Assembly: GCF_007829875.1 (NCBI RefSeq)
Contig: NZ_VIWV01000001.1
Location: 5,178,501-5,242,500, forward strand
DNA from: Streptomyces capillispiralis
GTDB lineage: Bacteria; Actinomycetota; Actinomycetes; Streptomycetales; Streptomycetaceae
Reading direction: 5' to 3'
Length of the DNA: 64,000 nt
Shown here in pieces: positions 1-8,172 of this stretch. Made by a program: the position numbers and the translations under genes. A model generated the notes under the pieces. It saw only the letters and a list, made by a program, of their open reading frames with translations, ran no database searches and was not told the DNA's origin. The first letter of the stretch is position 1. The number at the start of each line of letters is the position of its first letter.

Positions 1-143
1 ACCGTCACGCCGTCCAGCTCGGAACCGGCCGAACGGGCCGAGGCGAACAGGCGCAGCTCCGTGACCGGGAAGTTCCGCTCCTTGAGGATCCTGCGCATGA
101 CCGTGCCCACCTGACCGGTGGCTCCGACGATTCCGACCCTCAC
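1..143 (-). CDS. asd: Aspartate-semialdehyde dehydrogenase, N-terminal fragment
   Basis: Only the first 47 codons are in the window; the gene continues past the left edge. The reverse strand reads VRVGIVGATGQVGTVMRRIL from a GTG start, the Rossmann nucleotide-binding opening (GATGQVG) of aspartate-semialdehyde dehydrogenase, followed by the family's LRLFASARSAG segment. The enzyme makes aspartate semialdehyde with NADPH in the cytoplasm, feeding lysine/diaminopimelate, threonine and methionine synthesis. It is divergent from the sigma-factor gene to its right. The identification is confident; nothing can be said about the catalytic cysteine, which lies outside the window. Confidence 0.9.
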   Translation of the reverse strand, partial: MRVGIVGATGQVGTVMRRILKERNFPVTELRLFASARSAGSELDGVT

Positions 144-469
144 GGCGACTCCCTACTGTGTCCTGGTTTGTTCCTGAATGCCTGGCCGAGGCTCTTCCAT
201 GATGCGGCCGACCACGGCCCGCCTGTCCAATTCTTTGCGGGTGCTGCCCGACCAGTGGGACACAGCGGCGGCGGCCACCGGTTGCGGACCTGCGGCCGTC
301 ACCCCTCTGAACTGCAGAAATTCAGCTTCCGGGGGTCGTGGACCGCAAGGTCCCCTGCCCGGTCCGGCCCTGTCCACACGGCGATGTGACGTACGCCTCC
401 ACCGGATCCGGAGAACCCGGCCGAACGTTCCGGGCGGGACCGGCGTCGTAGGGGAAACAGGGTGAGGGG
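144..469. other. Divergent intergenic region, asd / sigma factor
   Basis: About 326 bases between the divergent asd and ECF sigma genes. Short open frames here look like chance products of high GC. I see no RNA gene. A GAACGTTC palindrome at 423-430 lies 40 bases before the sigma start and could be an operator or part of an ECF-type promoter, but no clear -35/-10 pair can be assigned. Confidence 0.4.
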
Positions 470-1012
470 GTGGGGCCGGTGCTGCGTGGAAGGACCCGGC
501 GCGGCAGGGGGGCGTACGTCGCCGACGACGACCCGCTGGACGCGGCACAGGAACGCCGGGTGCGGGCGGTGCTCGCACTGGGCGGGGTACCGCAGGCGGA
601 CCTGCCGGACGGGGTGCAGCAGGTCCGCCTGCGGCTGCTGGAACGCGCCGCGAGCGGGCAGGAGGCACCGCGGGACGTCTCGGCGTGGGCGGCGGTGGTC
701 GCCTCCAACCTGGCCATGGACTGGCACCGGGCCAAGCGCCGCCAGGAGCGGCTGGGGGAGCGGCTGGCCGCGCTGCGCCCGGCGGAACCGCCCTCCGGCG
801 AGGAGACCAGCGTGCTCTCCCTCGCCGTCGCCAGTGGCCTGGAGGAACTGCCCGACGCGCAGCGCCAGGTCGTCGTACTGCGCTTCTACGCCGACCTGCC
901 GGTGCGCTCGATCGCCGAACAGCTCGGCGTTCCGGAGGGCACGGTCAAGAGCAGGCTGCACACGGCGGTACGGGCCCTGCGCGCCCGCCTGCACGAGGAC
1001 GAGGTGGTGTGA
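470..1012 (+). CDS. ECF-type RNA polymerase sigma factor
   Basis: A 180-residue protein with the two-domain plan of an extracytoplasmic-function sigma factor. A divergent region 2 covers about residues 20-95 (ending MDWHRAKRR). Region 4 covers about 120-175, with ELPDAQRQVVVLRFYADLPV and the helix-turn-helix IAEQLGVPEGTVKSRLHTAV. It should direct RNA polymerase to a small stress regulon. The GTG start at 470 is chosen because the family usually begins about 20 residues before region 2; a second GTG lies three codons in. The next gene starts one base after the stop and encodes a membrane protein, so the pair looks like a sigma and anti-sigma unit. The ECF subgroup cannot be named from sequence alone. 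Confidence 0.88.
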   Translation: MGPVLRGRTRRGRGAYVADDDPLDAAQERRVRAVLALGGVPQADLPDGVQQVRLRLLERAASGQEAPRDVSAWAAVVASNLAMDWHRAKRRQERLGERLAALRPAEPPSGEETSVLSLAVASGLEELPDAQRQVVVLRFYADLPVRSIAEQLGVPEGTVKSRLHTAVRALRARLHEDEVV

Positions 1013-1013
1013 C

Positions 1014-2120
1014 ATGACCGCCCACGACAAGGCCCGGGACCCCCGGGACCCCCGGGACCCGGAACCCGCCCGCAACGGCACTCCCTACACAGATCCCGAG
1101 TACACAGATCCCGAGTACACAGATCCCGAGTACACAGGCCCCGAGTACACAGACCGCGAGTACGCGGATCCCGAGTTCGAGGGGTCCGAGTTCGACGGGC
1201 CCGAGTACGGCGGCATGGATGCCCTGATGGCCGCCCTCCTCGACGGACCGCTGCCCGCGCCGGCCCGGCAGGACACGGCGTTCATGGCCGCGCGGAGCGC
1301 CGCCGTCGCCGACCTGGCGGTGCTGCGGGAGCAGCTGACGCTGATCGGCGACGCCCTCGCGGCCCCGGCCGCCGGCCCCGTTGCCGCCGGGACGGAGGAC
1401 GACGCCCCGGCGGGGCGAGAAGAGGCCGCTCCCCCCGGACAGCGGCCGCCCGGACAGCGGCCGCCCGGACAGCGGCCGGAGCCCGACGCCGGGCCGGGGC
1501 AGACCGAGGGGCCGCGACCCTCGGCCGCCGCGCTCCCCGAGGCCGGGACCGGGGCCCCGCCGGCCCCCCGGGCCCCGCTGAGGGCCGTGCCGTCCGCTTC
1601 CGGCGGCGGCTCCCGTACCCCACGCCGTCCCCGCCGCCGCCCGTTGACGGTCGCCCTCGGTGCCCTGGCCGCCGCTGCCGCCGTCACCGTGGTCGTCGGC
1701 ATGGGGTGGCTGGTGACGCAGCCCGGGGGCGCGTCCGAGGCGTCGGCGGACAAGGGCGTCGCGGCGGACTCACCGGCTGAGGGCGGGGTCGCCTTCGGCA
1801 GCCCGCGCTACCTCGCCTGCGCCCGTCTCGTCGCCGAGGGCACGGTGCTGGCGGTGGACCCGGTGCCGGGGACCACGGAGCTGGAACGGGTCACGCTCGA
1901 CGCGAGCCGTGTCTACAAGGGGGAGGGCGACAGCGAGATCGTGTTCCGCCGGTACACCGTCGGGGTCACCCCGCTGCACCGCGGCGACCGTGTGCTGATC
2001 GGCTTCCCCGCGAGGGGCGGCCACCCGGACACGGTGATCACCGGTGCGGCGGACATCGCCGCCGAGCGGGCCCGGATCATCGCCTCGCTCCCCGAGTCGC
2101 GCACCCTCACCTGCGGCTGA
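1014..2120 (+). CDS. Single-pass membrane protein, putative anti-sigma partner
   Basis: A 368-residue protein starting at ATG one base after the sigma gene, so almost certainly co-transcribed and translationally coupled. Residues 1-65 are acidic and built of tandem YTDPE units. Residues 67-115 hold the only ordered-looking cytoplasmic stretch (MDALMAALLDGPLP then a long helix). Residues about 120-200 are Pro/Gly-rich with three PPGQR copies. An Arg-rich stop-transfer and a transmembrane helix follow at about 211-234, then an exported domain of about 130 residues ending in TLTCG. Position and topology fit an anti-sigma factor or sensor, but no zinc-binding anti-sigma motif (HxxxCxxC) is visible, so this role is inferred. 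The outer domain is not recognised. Confidence 0.7.
   Translation: MTAHDKARDPRDPRDPEPARNGTPYTDPEYTDPEYTDPEYTGPEYTDREYADPEFEGSEFDGPEYGGMDALMAALLDGPLPAPARQDTAFMAARSAAVADLAVLREQLTLIGDALAAPAAGPVAAGTEDDAPAGREEAAPPGQRPPGQRPPGQRPEPDAGPGQTEGPRPSAAALPEAGTGAPPAPRAPLRAVPSASGGGSRTPRRPRRRPLTVALGALAAAAAVTVVVGMGWLVTQPGGASEASADKGVAADSPAEGGVAFGSPRYLACARLVAEGTVLAVDPVPGTTELERVTLDASRVYKGEGDSEIVFRRYTVGVTPLHRGDRVLIGFPARGGHPDTVITGAADIAAERARIIASLPESRTLTCG
1086..1205 (+). repeat. 15-bp tandem repeat coding YTDPE, eight copies
   Basis: Eight in-frame units. The first three are identical TACACAGATCCCGAG; the next five diverge progressively (TACACAGGCCCCGAG and so on to TTCGACGGGCCCGAG). They encode acidic YTDPE-like pentapeptides at the amino end of the putative anti-sigma partner. 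The identity gradient suggests recent slippage at the left end. Confidence 0.95.
1434..1478 (+). repeat. 15-bp tandem repeat coding PGQRP, three perfect copies
   Basis: CCCGGACAGCGGCCG is repeated three times without a mismatch, in frame, in the Pro-rich linker of the putative anti-sigma membrane protein. Confidence 0.95.
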
Positions 2121-2175
2121 GGACGACGAATCTGCGGCCGAGGACGACGAAGGGGCGGCCGAGGACGACGAAGGG
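2113..2175 (+). repeat. 21-bp tandem repeat across a stop codon
   Basis: Three units of GCGGCYGAGGACGACGAA plus three bases, the last two identical. The stop codon of the membrane protein (2118-2120) lies inside the first unit, in a frame different from the one that would read the repeat as acidic AAEDDEG. Confidence 0.93.
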
Positions 2176-2203
2176 GCGGGCGCCCGTAACGGACGCCCGC
2201 CCC
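2173..2203. terminator. Hairpin between convergent genes
   Basis: GGGGCGGGCG pairs perfectly with CGCCCGCCCC, and the inner CCGTAACGG can extend the stem. It sits between the sigma operon (plus) and the serine protease (minus), so it can end transcripts from both sides. No U tract, as is usual in Streptomyces. Confidence 0.75.
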
Positions 2204-2223
2204 GCCTCGTGCACAGCCGTCCG

Positions 2224-5200
2224 TTACGGGACGACCTTCTCGATCGCCACGTTGCCGACGCCCGCGACCGTGCCGCGCGCGTTGACCAGCTGGACGCGGC
2301 CGAAGAACGCACGGCCCTCGGGAGCCGCCGCCGCGACGGTGACGTCGCCGGAGACGGTGGCCGAGTCGCCCGTGCCGAGCTTCACCGCGGTGGCGCCGTC
2401 GACGGTGACGGAGCCGAGCGAGGCGGCGAAGAACACGTCCCGGTAGTCGTACTCCGTGGTGCCGGCCGGGACGGCGTAGCCGACGACCTCGATGGTGTAC
2501 GTGCCGGCGGCCGGGGAGGCGATGGAGACGGACTCCTCGGAGTCGCCGTCGGCGGAGGAGCCGACCGCGTTGCCGTCCTGGTCGTAGACCGCGAGGTCCA
2601 GGTCGGCGGCGGCGTCCGAGACGTTGCCGATGGCCACGTCGAGCGACGCGGCGCCCGCGGGCACCTCGACGGTCGTGGTGTGCGTGTCACCCGTCGCGAT
2701 GGACGGCCGGGTGGTCTTGGACGAGCCGAGCGGGCCGCCGACCAGCTTGCCGTCCAGGGCGGCCGCCTCGTTCGTCACCTTCCACGAGGCGGCGGCCGGC
2801 GTGCCGACCTTCGCCTCGGGCACGGTCACGGTCTCCGGGGCGAAGGCCGCCCCGAGGACGGCGACGTCCAGCTTGTACGGGTTGTCGAGCAGCGGGGAGG
2901 TGCGGCGCGACTCGACCTCGATCTCCCAGACGCCCGGCTGCGGGTTCGCGTAACTCCGCACGTCGGGGCGGCAGGTGTTGGCCGGGTTGGTGTAGTTCGG
3001 GTAGCAGTTGACCGTCGACGTCGGGTCGGCCGGGACGCCGTACGGGTGGATGGCGATGAACCGGGTCTGGCTCTTGTCCTTCAGCCCGCTCATCGCGACC
3101 TCCAGCGTCTTCGCGCCCTCGGGCACGGTGACGAAGTAGGAGGTGGAGTCGTTGCGCTGGGCGGTGCCGGAGGCCGAGAAGGTGTACTTCAGCGGCGCGG
3201 AGACGACCACGGTGGTCAGGATCTGCTGGTCGACGCCCTCGGTGCGCGGGTCGTCGACCTCGAGGATCGCGCTCTTGAGGCCGGCCGAGCCGGGCGCGGC
3301 CTGGACCTTCACGGTGACCGGCTTGTTCAGCGGCAGCGCGATGTCGTCGTCGCCGAGGACGCGGAAGGTGCGGCCCGCGTTGTTCTCGAAGTCCAGCTCG
3401 TGGCGGACCGCGCGGTCCGGACCGGACGTACGGGTGATGGTGACGTCGTACGTCTTCTTCTGACCGGCCTTCAGGCCGCCCTCGCGGTCGTAGAGACCGG
3501 TGCCGGAGCCGGGCGTCTTCAGGAACTGGTCGATCGCGGTGTCGACCGGCGCCTTCACCGTGTAGGTGTGCGCGGTGGCGCCGTCGCGGATCGCGTCCCA
3601 GGCATCCTCGATGTCGATGAGGCCGGCGCCCTCCTCGTAGGCCTGCACACCGCTGATGTGCTCGGCGGTGGAGGTGAGGGCGGTGCGCAGCTTCGCGGGC
3701 GTGAGGGCGATGCCCTTCTGCTTCGCGGCGGACAGCAGCAGCGCGGAGGCGCCCGCGGCCTGCGGGGAGGCCATCGAGGTGCCCTGGAGCATGCCGTACC
3801 CGGCCGGCAGCGAGTAGCCCGCCTCGGCGACCGGGGCGCCCGGCAGCCAGGTCTGGATGGTGTTGATCGCCGCGCCGGGCGCGACCAGGGTCGGCGTGAA
3901 GCCGCCGTCCTCACGCGGACCGCGCGAGGAGAACGGCATCATGGCGTAGTCCTTCTCCACCACGGAGCCGTAGTTGGCGGCCCAGGTCTCCTTGGAGGCG
4001 GAGGCGCCGACGGAGATGACCTTGTCGGCCAGCGACGGGTCGCCGATGGTGTTGGCGCCGGGGCCGGAGTTGCCCGCGGAGATCACCAGCTGGACGCCGT
4101 AGGTGTCGATGAGGCGCGTGTAGAGCTCGGCGCGGGCGTTGTTGCCGTCGTTCAGCGCCGGCAGGCCGCCGATCGACATGTTGACGATGTCGACGCCACG
4201 GGTGGTGACGAGGTCGATCATGCCCTCGGTGAGCGCGACGTTGGTGCAGCCGCCGGACCAGGTGCAGGCGCGCGAGGAGACGATCTTCGCGCCGGGGGCC
4301 GCGCCGTTCATCCGCCCGCCGAACAGGCCGTTGGCGGCGGTGATGCCGGCGACGTGCGAGCCGTGCGAGCCCTCGATGACACCGATGTTGACGAAGTCGG
4401 CGGTCTTGCCGACCCAGTCGCCGCCGTACGGGTCCATCGGGACGTCCTTGCGGATCTCCACGACGAACGGCTGGCGCTCGGCGACGTCGGTGGCCGGGTC
4501 GTCGGTGCCGAAGTACCCGATCTGGAAACCGTCCTTGTACGGCTTCATCGGGGTGTCGTCGGCGAAGTCCTGGTTGTTGTTCAGGTCGACGCGGACCGTG
4601 CCGGCCGCGGCGTCGTAGAGGACGCCCCAGGAGTCGGTGGTGTCGCCGTCGCGGTTGGCGTCGCCGCCCGCGTCGCCGCCGGTGGTGTAGGACTCCAGGA
4701 AGGTGCTGATCTGGTACGAGCCCGCGGGGGCCGTCCAGGTCCTGCCGTTGAAGGTGAAGGACGGCCCGGAGACGGCGGAGACCATCGGACGCCAGGTCCG
4801 GTCGCCGTCGACGATCGGGTCGGTGGCCGTCACCCAGTCGACGATCTTGCGCTCGCCGGTGGTGGTCTTCTGCAGCGCAGGGTGGCCGAGGTCCACGCCC
4901 GAGTCGAGGATGCCGATGGTGATGCCGCGGCCGTCCGCCTTCGGGTGGTCCTCGACGAACTCGACGGCACCGGTCTCGAAGGACGGGTTGTACGGGTTCT
5001 CGGCGGGGGTCCGCTTCCCGGGCGCCGGGTAGGAGGTGCTGCCCTGGGCGCCCGCCTGCCGGGTGGTGTCGGCGGCCGGCGTCGGGTCGTCCAGCGGGAT
5101 CTCCTCGCGCAGGTCGACGCCGTGCACGGAGGAGAGCTTGGTGGCGGCGGCGATCGCCGCGTCGGCCTTGCCGGTGGGGACGGTGGCGCGGACGTAACCG

Positions 5201-5526
5201 AGCCCGTCGTGGGTCCGGCCGACCGAACCGCCCTTGACCGCGTCCAGCTGTTCGGCGACCTGCTCGGTCTTGCCGGGAGCGGTGGCGATCATCATCGTGA
5301 CGTTCTTGGCGCCGTCGGCCTTGGCCTCGGCGAGCAGCTCCGCGTCGTCCGAACCGAGCTTGTCGGGGGCGGACTTGACGTCGGCGTCGGCGGGCGGCGC
5401 GTCGGCCGCGAAGGCCGCGGGTATCGGCCCGGCCGCGGAGAGCGCGGCGACGAGACCGGCGGCCACGGCTATGCGGGCCACGCGTCTCGCGCCCGATATC
5501 GGGTCGCGCTGGGGGAGGTGGGTCAT
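2224..5526 (-). CDS. Secreted subtilisin-like serine protease (S8 family), large
   Basis: About 1100 residues. An Arg-rich signal peptide ends near AAFAADAPP. An inhibitor-I9-like propeptide (about 50-150) and an S8 catalytic domain follow, with the triad in order: Asp in GILDSGVDLGHP (about 208), His in GSHGSHVAG (about 388) and Ser in GTSMASPQAAG (about 584). The oxyanion Asn is in SAGNSGPG. An insertion of about 150 residues lies between Asp and His. The last 450 residues are beta-rich domains like those in other long actinobacterial subtilases, probably for substrate or wall contact. ATG at 5526 is preferred over one at 5532 because the AAGGG ribosome site is then six bases away. It is predicted to be exported for extracellular protein breakdown. 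Confidence 0.93.
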   Translation of the reverse strand: MTHLPQRDPISGARRVARIAVAAGLVAALSAAGPIPAAFAADAPPADADVKSAPDKLGSDDAELLAEAKADGAKNVTMMIATAPGKTEQVAEQLDAVKGGSVGRTHDGLGYVRATVPTGKADAAIAAATKLSSVHGVDLREEIPLDDPTPAADTTRQAGAQGSTSYPAPGKRTPAENPYNPSFETGAVEFVEDHPKADGRGITIGILDSGVDLGHPALQKTTTGERKIVDWVTATDPIVDGDRTWRPMVSAVSGPSFTFNGRTWTAPAGSYQISTFLESYTTGGDAGGDANRDGDTTDSWGVLYDAAAGTVRVDLNNNQDFADDTPMKPYKDGFQIGYFGTDDPATDVAERQPFVVEIRKDVPMDPYGGDWVGKTADFVNIGVIEGSHGSHVAGITAANGLFGGRMNGAAPGAKIVSSRACTWSGGCTNVALTEGMIDLVTTRGVDIVNMSIGGLPALNDGNNARAELYTRLIDTYGVQLVISAGNSGPGANTIGDPSLADKVISVGASASKETWAANYGSVVEKDYAMMPFSSRGPREDGGFTPTLVAPGAAINTIQTWLPGAPVAEAGYSLPAGYGMLQGTSMASPQAAGASALLLSAAKQKGIALTPAKLRTALTSTAEHISGVQAYEEGAGLIDIEDAWDAIRDGATAHTYTVKAPVDTAIDQFLKTPGSGTGLYDREGGLKAGQKKTYDVTITRTSGPDRAVRHELDFENNAGRTFRVLGDDDIALPLNKPVTVKVQAAPGSAGLKSAILEVDDPRTEGVDQQILTTVVVSAPLKYTFSASGTAQRNDSTSYFVTVPEGAKTLEVAMSGLKDKSQTRFIAIHPYGVPADPTSTVNCYPNYTNPANTCRPDVRSYANPQPGVWEIEVESRRTSPLLDNPYKLDVAVLGAAFAPETVTVPEAKVGTPAAASWKVTNEAAALDGKLVGGPLGSSKTTRPSIATGDTHTTTVEVPAGAASLDVAIGNVSDAAADLDLAVYDQDGNAVGSSADGDSEESVSIASPAAGTYTIEVVGYAVPAGTTEYDYRDVFFAASLGSVTVDGATAVKLGTGDSATVSGDVTVAAAAPEGRAFFGRVQLVNARGTVAGVGNVAIEKVVP

Positions 5527-5818
5527 CGGCATCCCTTGTACGTAAGGAACGATCGTGGAGCGACCGGAGCCGATAGGCCCTGACCGCTACGGTCCGGAAC
5601 ATGAGTTCGGACGGTCGTTGAGCCTTCCGCAAGGGGCTGATGTTTGGCGAGCGTTGGCCGAATCGAAATGGATGTATGGGGAAAACCCCCGATGTACTTA
5701 TGGGGAGATGTGCCCCGAAGGTGACAAGTCGGCCATGGTGCGGTGCGTCGGGCGTTCCTCGCGTGGCGCGTGAGGGCGTCCCCGGCGCGGTACGCCGGGT
5801 GCCGCGGGCGCGGGCGCC

Positions 5819-6367
5819 TCAGGCGTCCTTCGTGCGCGCGTAGTGCCGGGACGCCTTGGCGCGGTTGCCGCAGGCGGCCATGGAGCACCAGCGGCGGGTG
5901 CCGTTGCGCGAGGTGTCGAAGAAGTGCAGGACGCACGCCTCGTGGGCGCAGCCCCGGATCCGGTCCGGCGCGACGGTCAGCAGCCGCAGGTAGTCGCGGG
6001 CGGCGAGCCAGGCCGGCCCCCAGGAGGCGTCGTCGAACTCGGGCCGCTCGCCCGGCCCGTCCGCGGTGAGCGTGGCCCGGATCCGCCCGTGCGCGAGCAC
6101 GGAGTCCACCGCCCCCGTGCCCTCGCCGGGTGCCCCGTCGACCGCGTCCTTCAGGGCGTCCCGTGCCCGCAGTACGTGGCGCAGCGTCGCCGCGTCGGCG
6201 GCGAACTCCCCGTCCAGCCCGTTGGCGGCCAGCCACACCGCGAGCCCGTCGGTGCCGGTGAGCAGGTCCCGCGGGGCTCCCTCGCTCACCCAGCGGGTGT
6301 TGAGCAGGTCGAGCGCGAGCGGCTCGCCGGTGAGCGGCCGCGGGTCCACGCGGTCCCGGTCGGACAT
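5819..6367 (-). CDS. CGNR zinc-finger / ABATE-domain protein
   Basis: A 182-residue protein. Residues about 10-130 resemble the ABATE domain (LTGEPLALDLLNTRW near the start). The carboxyl end holds a treble-clef-like zinc finger with Cys in CAHEACVLHFF and in WCSMAACGNRAKASRHYAR, the signature that names the CGNR family. These are usually putative DNA-binding regulators often next to metabolic or resistance genes. A GGAG site precedes the ATG. It is divergent from the VOC gene, which shares the intergenic region and may be a target; that link is inference. Confidence 0.88.
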   Translation of the reverse strand: MSDRDRVDPRPLTGEPLALDLLNTRWVSEGAPRDLLTGTDGLAVWLAANGLDGEFAADAATLRHVLRARDALKDAVDGAPGEGTGAVDSVLAHGRIRATLTADGPGERPEFDDASWGPAWLAARDYLRLLTVAPDRIRGCAHEACVLHFFDTSRNGTRRWCSMAACGNRAKASRHYARTKDA

Positions 6368-6495
6368 GGAGGGCTCCTTCCGTGCTAACCACTCAAGCGT
6401 ACGTGACCGGTTGACGCGCGAGAGATCTAACCCCTATCGTCGCTTTCACTGGTTAGCCTCGCATGCTGTCCGCGAGGCCCGACGAAGGGACTCCC

Positions 6496-6939
6496 ATGAC
6501 CCCGCGCCCCGGCCACACCGGCCTGAACGTCACCGACCTCGACCGCTCGCTCGCCTTCTACCGCGACGTCCTCGGCTTCGCCCCGATCGGTGAGGGCAAG
6601 GAGGAGGGCAGGCGGTACGCGTTCCTGGGGGACGGCGAGCGGCTCGTGCTCACCCTCTGGCAGCAGGCGGACGAGCCGTACGACGGCACCCGCTCCGGGC
6701 TGCACCACCTCGCCTTCGAGGTGGACTCGATCGAGCGGGTCAGGGAGTACGAGAGCGCCCTGCGCGCCCACGGCACCGCGTTCGCGTACGACGGCGTGGT
6801 CGCCCACGGCGAGGGCGCCGCCTCCGGCGGCATCTTCTTCCGCGACCCGGACGGCACCCGGCTGGAGATCTCGGCACCGAGCGGCGCCCAGGACGCCCCC
6901 GCGCCGCACGGCTCCGCCCCGACCTGCGGCTTCTTCTAA
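6496..6939 (+). CDS. VOC (glyoxalase/dioxygenase fold) family protein
   Basis: A 147-residue single-module vicinal oxygen chelate protein. It opens HTGLNVTDLDRSLAFYRDVL, has the central LHHLAFEVDS, and ends FFRDPDGTRLEI, giving the usual two beta-alpha-beta-beta-beta halves with His and Glu metal ligands. An upstream in-frame ATG at 6463 exists, but 6496 has an AAGGGA site six bases before it and fits the family start. Substrate is unknown; members include glyoxalase I, bleomycin-binding and antibiotic-resistance proteins. The PNPOx-like gene follows closely and may be co-transcribed. Confidence 0.9.
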   Translation: MTPRPGHTGLNVTDLDRSLAFYRDVLGFAPIGEGKEEGRRYAFLGDGERLVLTLWQQADEPYDGTRSGLHHLAFEVDSIERVREYESALRAHGTAFAYDGVVAHGEGAASGGIFFRDPDGTRLEISAPSGAQDAPAPHGSAPTCGFF

Positions 6940-6941
6940 CC

Positions 6942-7013
6942 GTGGAGACGACCCCGGCCCCGGAGACGACCCCGGCCCCGGAGACGACAGCGGCCGTGGA
7001 GACGACCCCGGCC
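6942..7013 (+). repeat. 18-bp tandem repeat carrying repeated GGAG, four copies
   Basis: Four units of GTGGAGACGACCCCGGCC or CCGGAGACGACCCCGGCC lie directly after the VOC stop and before the likely PNPOx start. Read in frame they give ETTPxx peptides; read as a leader they give four ribosome-site-like GGAG motifs. Confidence 0.9.
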
Positions 7014-7895
7014 GTGTACCACGCGGGCTCGCGCGCCGTTCAGGAGCGCGTGGGCGTGCGGGAGAGCGCCGACCACGTCGGCCGGTCCGTCGGGCGGCAC
7101 ATCAAACCGGTGGCCGCCGCCTTCCTCGGACTCCAGCCGCTGCTGGTGCTCGGCGCCGCAGCCCCGGACACCGGCAGGGTGTGGGCCTCCCCGCTCACCG
7201 GCACCCCCGGCTTCGTCCGCGCCACCGGGCCGCGGCAGCTGTCGGTCACCGGCGGGCTCCGCCCGGCCGACCCGCTCACCTCCGCCCTCGCCACCGACGG
7301 CACCCGCGTCGGCACCCTCGCCCTGGACCCGCGCACCCGCCGCCGCATGCGCCTGAACGGCCGGCTCCGCCCCACCCCCCGGGGCTTCGCCGTCGAGGCC
7401 GACCAGGTGTTCGCCAACTGCCCCAAGTACCTGCAGAGACGGGAGACCTACGAGACGGTCGCCGGCCGCCGCCCGGGCACCACCCGGCGCGGCCACCGCC
7501 TCACGGACGAACAGCGGGCGTTCGTGGAGGCGGCCGACACCCTGTTCATCGCCACCGTGCACCCGGGCGGCGCCGACGCCGGCCACCGCGGCGGCCACCC
7601 CGGCTTCGTCCGCACCACCTCCGCCACCGGGCTGAGCTGGCGCGACTACCCGGGCAACGCCATGTTCCTCACCCTCGGCAACCTGGTCACCGACCCCCGG
7701 GCGGGCCTGCTCCTGCTCGACTGGACGACGGGACGGTCCCTCCAGCTCACCGGCGAGGCCCGCACCGAGTTCACCGCCGACGGGGAGCGCCGGGTCCACT
7801 TCACCGTGACGGAGGCGGAGGACACCCCGGACGCCGTACCGCTGCGCTGGTCCGCCCCCGCCTACTCACCCGCCAATCCACACCCCCCGGGATGA
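7014..7895 (+). CDS. PNPOx-like flavin-binding family protein
   Basis: About 293 residues from GTG 7014 (VYHAGSRAVQERVGVRES). This resembles the YHxGxRxLQxR opening common in the actinobacterial pyridoxamine 5'-phosphate oxidase-like family. A longer reading from GTG 6942 adds only a low-complexity ETTPAP repeat and is less likely. Two split-barrel-like halves are visible: the first with FLGLQPLLVLGAA, the second beginning at ADTLFIATVHPGG and running through YPGNAMFLTLGNL, RAGLLLLDW and LQLTGEAR. Such proteins bind FMN or F420 and reduce or oxidise small molecules; the substrate is unknown. It lies close behind the VOC gene in the same direction. Confidence 0.8.
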   Translation: MYHAGSRAVQERVGVRESADHVGRSVGRHIKPVAAAFLGLQPLLVLGAAAPDTGRVWASPLTGTPGFVRATGPRQLSVTGGLRPADPLTSALATDGTRVGTLALDPRTRRRMRLNGRLRPTPRGFAVEADQVFANCPKYLQRRETYETVAGRRPGTTRRGHRLTDEQRAFVEAADTLFIATVHPGGADAGHRGGHPGFVRTTSATGLSWRDYPGNAMFLTLGNLVTDPRAGLLLLDWTTGRSLQLTGEARTEFTADGERRVHFTVTEAEDTPDAVPLRWSAPAYSPANPHPPG

Positions 7896-8172
7896 CGCCC
7901 GGGCGGCTCCCGCCCCGGCTCCGGACCCGGGCGCCTGCCCCGCGAGATGAACGCGAAGCGACTGCCCCGGGGCCGGAGCGGGGCCGGTGCGGGAGCGGCC
8001 GGCGACACCTCGGGCGCACCTAGATCCACGTACGGCGATCGGCGTTGCGCGTTGCCGTCTCGTTCACGCGCAGGCCATTCCCGGTGCCAAGCATCCAGTA
8101 CGAGCGGGAAGCTCGCCCGGCGGGCGTTCCGCGACCACTGCCGACGCGTTCGCACCCGGGGAGACAAGCGCC

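Noticed and set aside
2044..5583. Very long plus-strand open frame opposite the serine protease
   Set aside because: It is the mirror frame of a clear subtilase gene; its translation is Arg/Gly/Val low-complexity with no motifs.
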